37,500 bases of DNA from Opitutales bacterium (GTDB taxonomy: Bacteria; Verrucomicrobiota; Verrucomicrobiia; Opitutales; Oceanipulchritudinaceae). Position 1 is the first letter of the stretch, and each line of letters begins with the position of its first letter. The DNA lies in the NCBI GenBank assembly GCA_020831585.1, contig JAFIGE010000028.1:1-37500 (forward strand), given 5' to 3'. The notes under the pieces were generated by a model. That model searched no databases and was not told where the DNA came from. It worked only from the letters and a program-made list of their open reading frames with translations. This document shows, in pieces, positions 35,705-37,500 of the stretch. A program made the translations under genes and the position numbers.

Positions 35705-37060
35705 ATGAAAATCGTCATTGTCGGGGCCGGGGACGTGGGTGCCTGTTTGGCCCAGGTCCTAAGCGATATCGGCCATTCCGTGACGGTGGTGGAGCGCGCG
35801 GGGGCGGTTGCTGACCGTTTGGACGAGGAACTGGACGTGCGCGTGATCCGGGGCAACGGAGCGAGTGCGTCGATCCTGCACTCCGCCGGCGCGGGTGATG
35901 CGGATTTCATCCTCCCAATGACCAGCGATGATCAAACAAACCTCATCGCCTCCTCCCTCGCCAAGGCCATGGGAGCAAAGAGTGTCATCACGCGGATTCA
36001 CGACCAGACGTATGTGGACAACGCCATCGTCAACTACCAGGTCCACTTTGGCATCGACCACCTGATCAATCCGGAGGGCCTTTGTGCTCTCGAACTTGCC
36101 AAGTCCATCCGTAACCCGGCCCGTGTAGCGGTGGAAAACCTTGCCCGGGGCCAGGTGGAAGCCCAGCGCATCCATGTGGCCGAAGACTCCAAACTCGTCG
36201 GGCGCAGCCTACGCGACCTGAAGCTCCACCCCGAAGTGCGGGTGGGCTATATCCGCGACGGAGAGAACCAGGACGTTCCCTCCGCCGACTCAGTCATCTC
36301 CGCCGGTGCCACGGTCACAGTGTTCGGGCCGCCAGCCGAACTCTATAAACTGCGTTGCAAGCTCGATCCCGACTCCGCCAGCACGATTACCCGTGTTGTG
36401 ATCATGGGCGGGGGCGAGATCGCTGTGGCGCTCCTGCGCGTTCTCAAGGACAATCGCTTCAAAATCCGCGTGCTTGAGCGCGATGCGGAGCGGTGCGCCC
36501 GCCTCGCCGACGCCTTTCCCGATGTCACCATCATTAACGGCGATGCCACGTCGCTCCGCCTCCTCGAGGAGGAGCAGATCGAAAACGCCGATTTTTTCGT
36601 ATCCACGACCAAAGACGACGAGCATAACATCATGGCCGGTATCCAAGCCTCCAAACTCGGAGCCAAGCACGTGCAAGCGGTGCTCAACAAACCGGACTAC
36701 GAGGAAATGCTGCACCATTTGAAACCGGCGCTCGGGCTGGAAACCATCGTCGCACCACGAGTGGTTTCAACGAACGAGGTGTTGCGCTACGTATCCAGGG
36801 AGCCCTACATTGAGCTATTTAAATTTCCCGGCCAGAAGGCGCGCATTATTGAAATCACTGTATCCGCAGATGCCCCCGCAGCCGGGAAGACCCTCCTTGA
36901 AGTGGCCTTCCCGCCAAAGACGGTGGCCGTCGCTCTATTTCACAAATATCAGGTGAAAGTTCCGGGCCGGGATGACCGTATTCTCGGGGGCGACCGTATC
37001 GTTTTCATTACACGGGAGGAAAACATCAATGGCTTGCTCCGTCTTCTCCGATCTGATTGA
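35705..37060 (+). CDS. trkA: Trk potassium-uptake regulatory subunit TrkA
   Basis: TrkA is the cytosolic NAD(H)/ATP-binding ring that gates the TrkH/TrkG potassium channel. The 451-residue protein contains two RCK units in tandem. The first Rossmann fold begins MKIVIVGAGDVGACLA (glycine motif residues 7-12) with TSDDQTNLIASSLAKAMG. The second begins near residue 232 with VVIMGGGEIAVALLRVL and has STTKDDEHNIMAGIQASKLG. Each is followed by a TrkA-C domain. The ATG at 35705 with GGAG four bases upstream is preferred over the open frame from 35669. No trkH is in view; it may lie beyond the window. A strong terminator separates it from the sigma factor gene. Confidence 0.94.
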   Translation: MKIVIVGAGDVGACLAQVLSDIGHSVTVVERAGAVADRLDEELDVRVIRGNGASASILHSAGAGDADFILPMTSDDQTNLIASSLAKAMGAKSVITRIHDQTYVDNAIVNYQVHFGIDHLINPEGLCALELAKSIRNPARVAVENLARGQVEAQRIHVAEDSKLVGRSLRDLKLHPEVRVGYIRDGENQDVPSADSVISAGATVTVFGPPAELYKLRCKLDPDSASTITRVVIMGGGEIAVALLRVLKDNRFKIRVLERDAERCARLADAFPDVTIINGDATSLRLLEEEQIENADFFVSTTKDDEHNIMAGIQASKLGAKHVQAVLNKPDYEEMLHHLKPALGLETIVAPRVVSTNEVLRYVSREPYIELFKFPGQKARIIEITVSADAPAAGKTLLEVAFPPKTVAVALFHKYQVKVPGRDDRILGGDRIVFITREENINGLLRLLRSD

Positions 37061-37110
37061 AAGAAGAGCATTTAACCAAGTAGTGACCACCACCCTCAGC
37101 CCATAATCCT

Positions 37111-37497
37111 ATGAGTTCATCGTTTGACTCCCCAAATCTCGAGCCCACCCGCGTTGAAACAGACAAGGATGCGAAAATGTTCGGGATGCTCTGCCATCTT
37201 TCCGCCCTTGCAGGTTTGATCATCCCCTTCGGCTCGATCGTCGGACCACTGGTTTTCTGGATGCTGAAACGCGACCAATACGAGTTCGTGAACCAAGAGG
37301 GACGCGAGGCCCTAAACTTTTCCATCTCGATGTTAATTTATGTGGTCGTGGCGAGCCTGCTGATCTTCGTTGGAATTGGCCTTATCCTTTTGCCTATTCT
37401 GGTTCTCTTCTGGCTCATCATGATCATCGTCGCCACGATCAAATCGAGTGCGGGTGAAAGCTACCGGTATCCGCTCAATATCCGCCTGATCAAATAG
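37111..37497 (+). CDS. DUF4870 small membrane protein
   Basis: This 128-residue protein fits the DUF4870 (Tic20-like) family of unknown function. The N-terminal text KMFGMLCHLSALAGLIIPFG, then GPLVFWMLKRDQYEFVNQEGREALNFSIS, is the family signature. Two further membrane stretches follow (MLIYVVVASLLIFVGIGLI and ILVLFWLIMIIVATI), and the protein ends YRYPLNIRLIK. The stop codon lies three bases before the window end, so the gene is complete. It follows trkA by 50 bases and may be co-transcribed with it. Confidence 0.88.
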   Translation: MSSSFDSPNLEPTRVETDKDAKMFGMLCHLSALAGLIIPFGSIVGPLVFWMLKRDQYEFVNQEGREALNFSISMLIYVVVASLLIFVGIGLILLPILVLFWLIMIIVATIKSSAGESYRYPLNIRLIK

Positions 37498-37500
37498 TTC

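Overview
The window looks like a chromosomal segment of a GC-rich, Gram-negative bacterium, most likely from the PVC superphylum and probably Verrucomicrobiota (Opitutae-like). This is an inference from several signs: the str operon runs rpsL-rpsG-fusA-rpsJ with no tuf, the main ribosomal cluster starts at rplC and lacks rpmD (an arrangement I recall from Chlamydiae), a MnSOD carries a Cys-rich loop insert, and outer-membrane functions (TamB, Mpl murein recycling) are present. No 16S rRNA or other decisive marker is in view.

Left part (1593-17641, all minus strand): a ribosomal-protein superlocus. Read in transcription order, rpmB is followed by a promoter and rpsL-rpsG-fusA-rpsJ, then a hairpin/U-run terminator, then a new promoter and about 150 nt of leader. 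After that comes rplC-rplD-rplW-rplB-rpsS-[small secreted protein]-rplV-rpsC-rplP-rpmC-rpsQ-rplN-rplX-rplE-rpsN-rpsH-rplF-rplR-rpsE-rplO-secY-map. The E. coli S10 and spc clusters are therefore fused, but rpsJ is cut off into the str unit. The run ends at map, which converges on a DUF4139 gene (144-1568); the alpha operon (rpsM-rpsK-rpsD-rpoA-rplQ) does not follow. Two oddities stand out. A signal-peptide protein gene sits between rpsS and rplV, and S5 carries a long acidic/proline plus RGG-repeat N-terminal extension.

Middle part (17773-25999): a REP-associated tyrosine transposase (RAYT-like), an MFS transporter, a YihY/BrkB membrane protein, the murein tripeptide ligase mpl, tRNA adenosine deaminase tadA, Mn superoxide dismutase followed by a strong terminator, and a LuxR-type regulator.

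Right part (26234-37497): a plus-strand envelope cluster made of a leader mini-ORF, an ExbB/TolQ/MotA-type proton channel, an unrecognised single-pass membrane protein, dodecin and a 1271-residue TamB homologue. Its last stop codon abuts that of a second RAYT-like gene on the other strand. After it come trpE, a compact sigma-70 factor with a charged C-terminal tail and a strong terminator, trkA (K+ uptake regulator), and a DUF4870 membrane protein at the window edge.

I see no CRISPR array, tRNA, rRNA, prophage or intact insertion sequence. The candidates most worth testing are the secreted-protein gene inside the ribosomal operon, the ExbB/single-pass/dodecin/TamB cluster, and the pair of RAYT genes that share an upstream sequence element.
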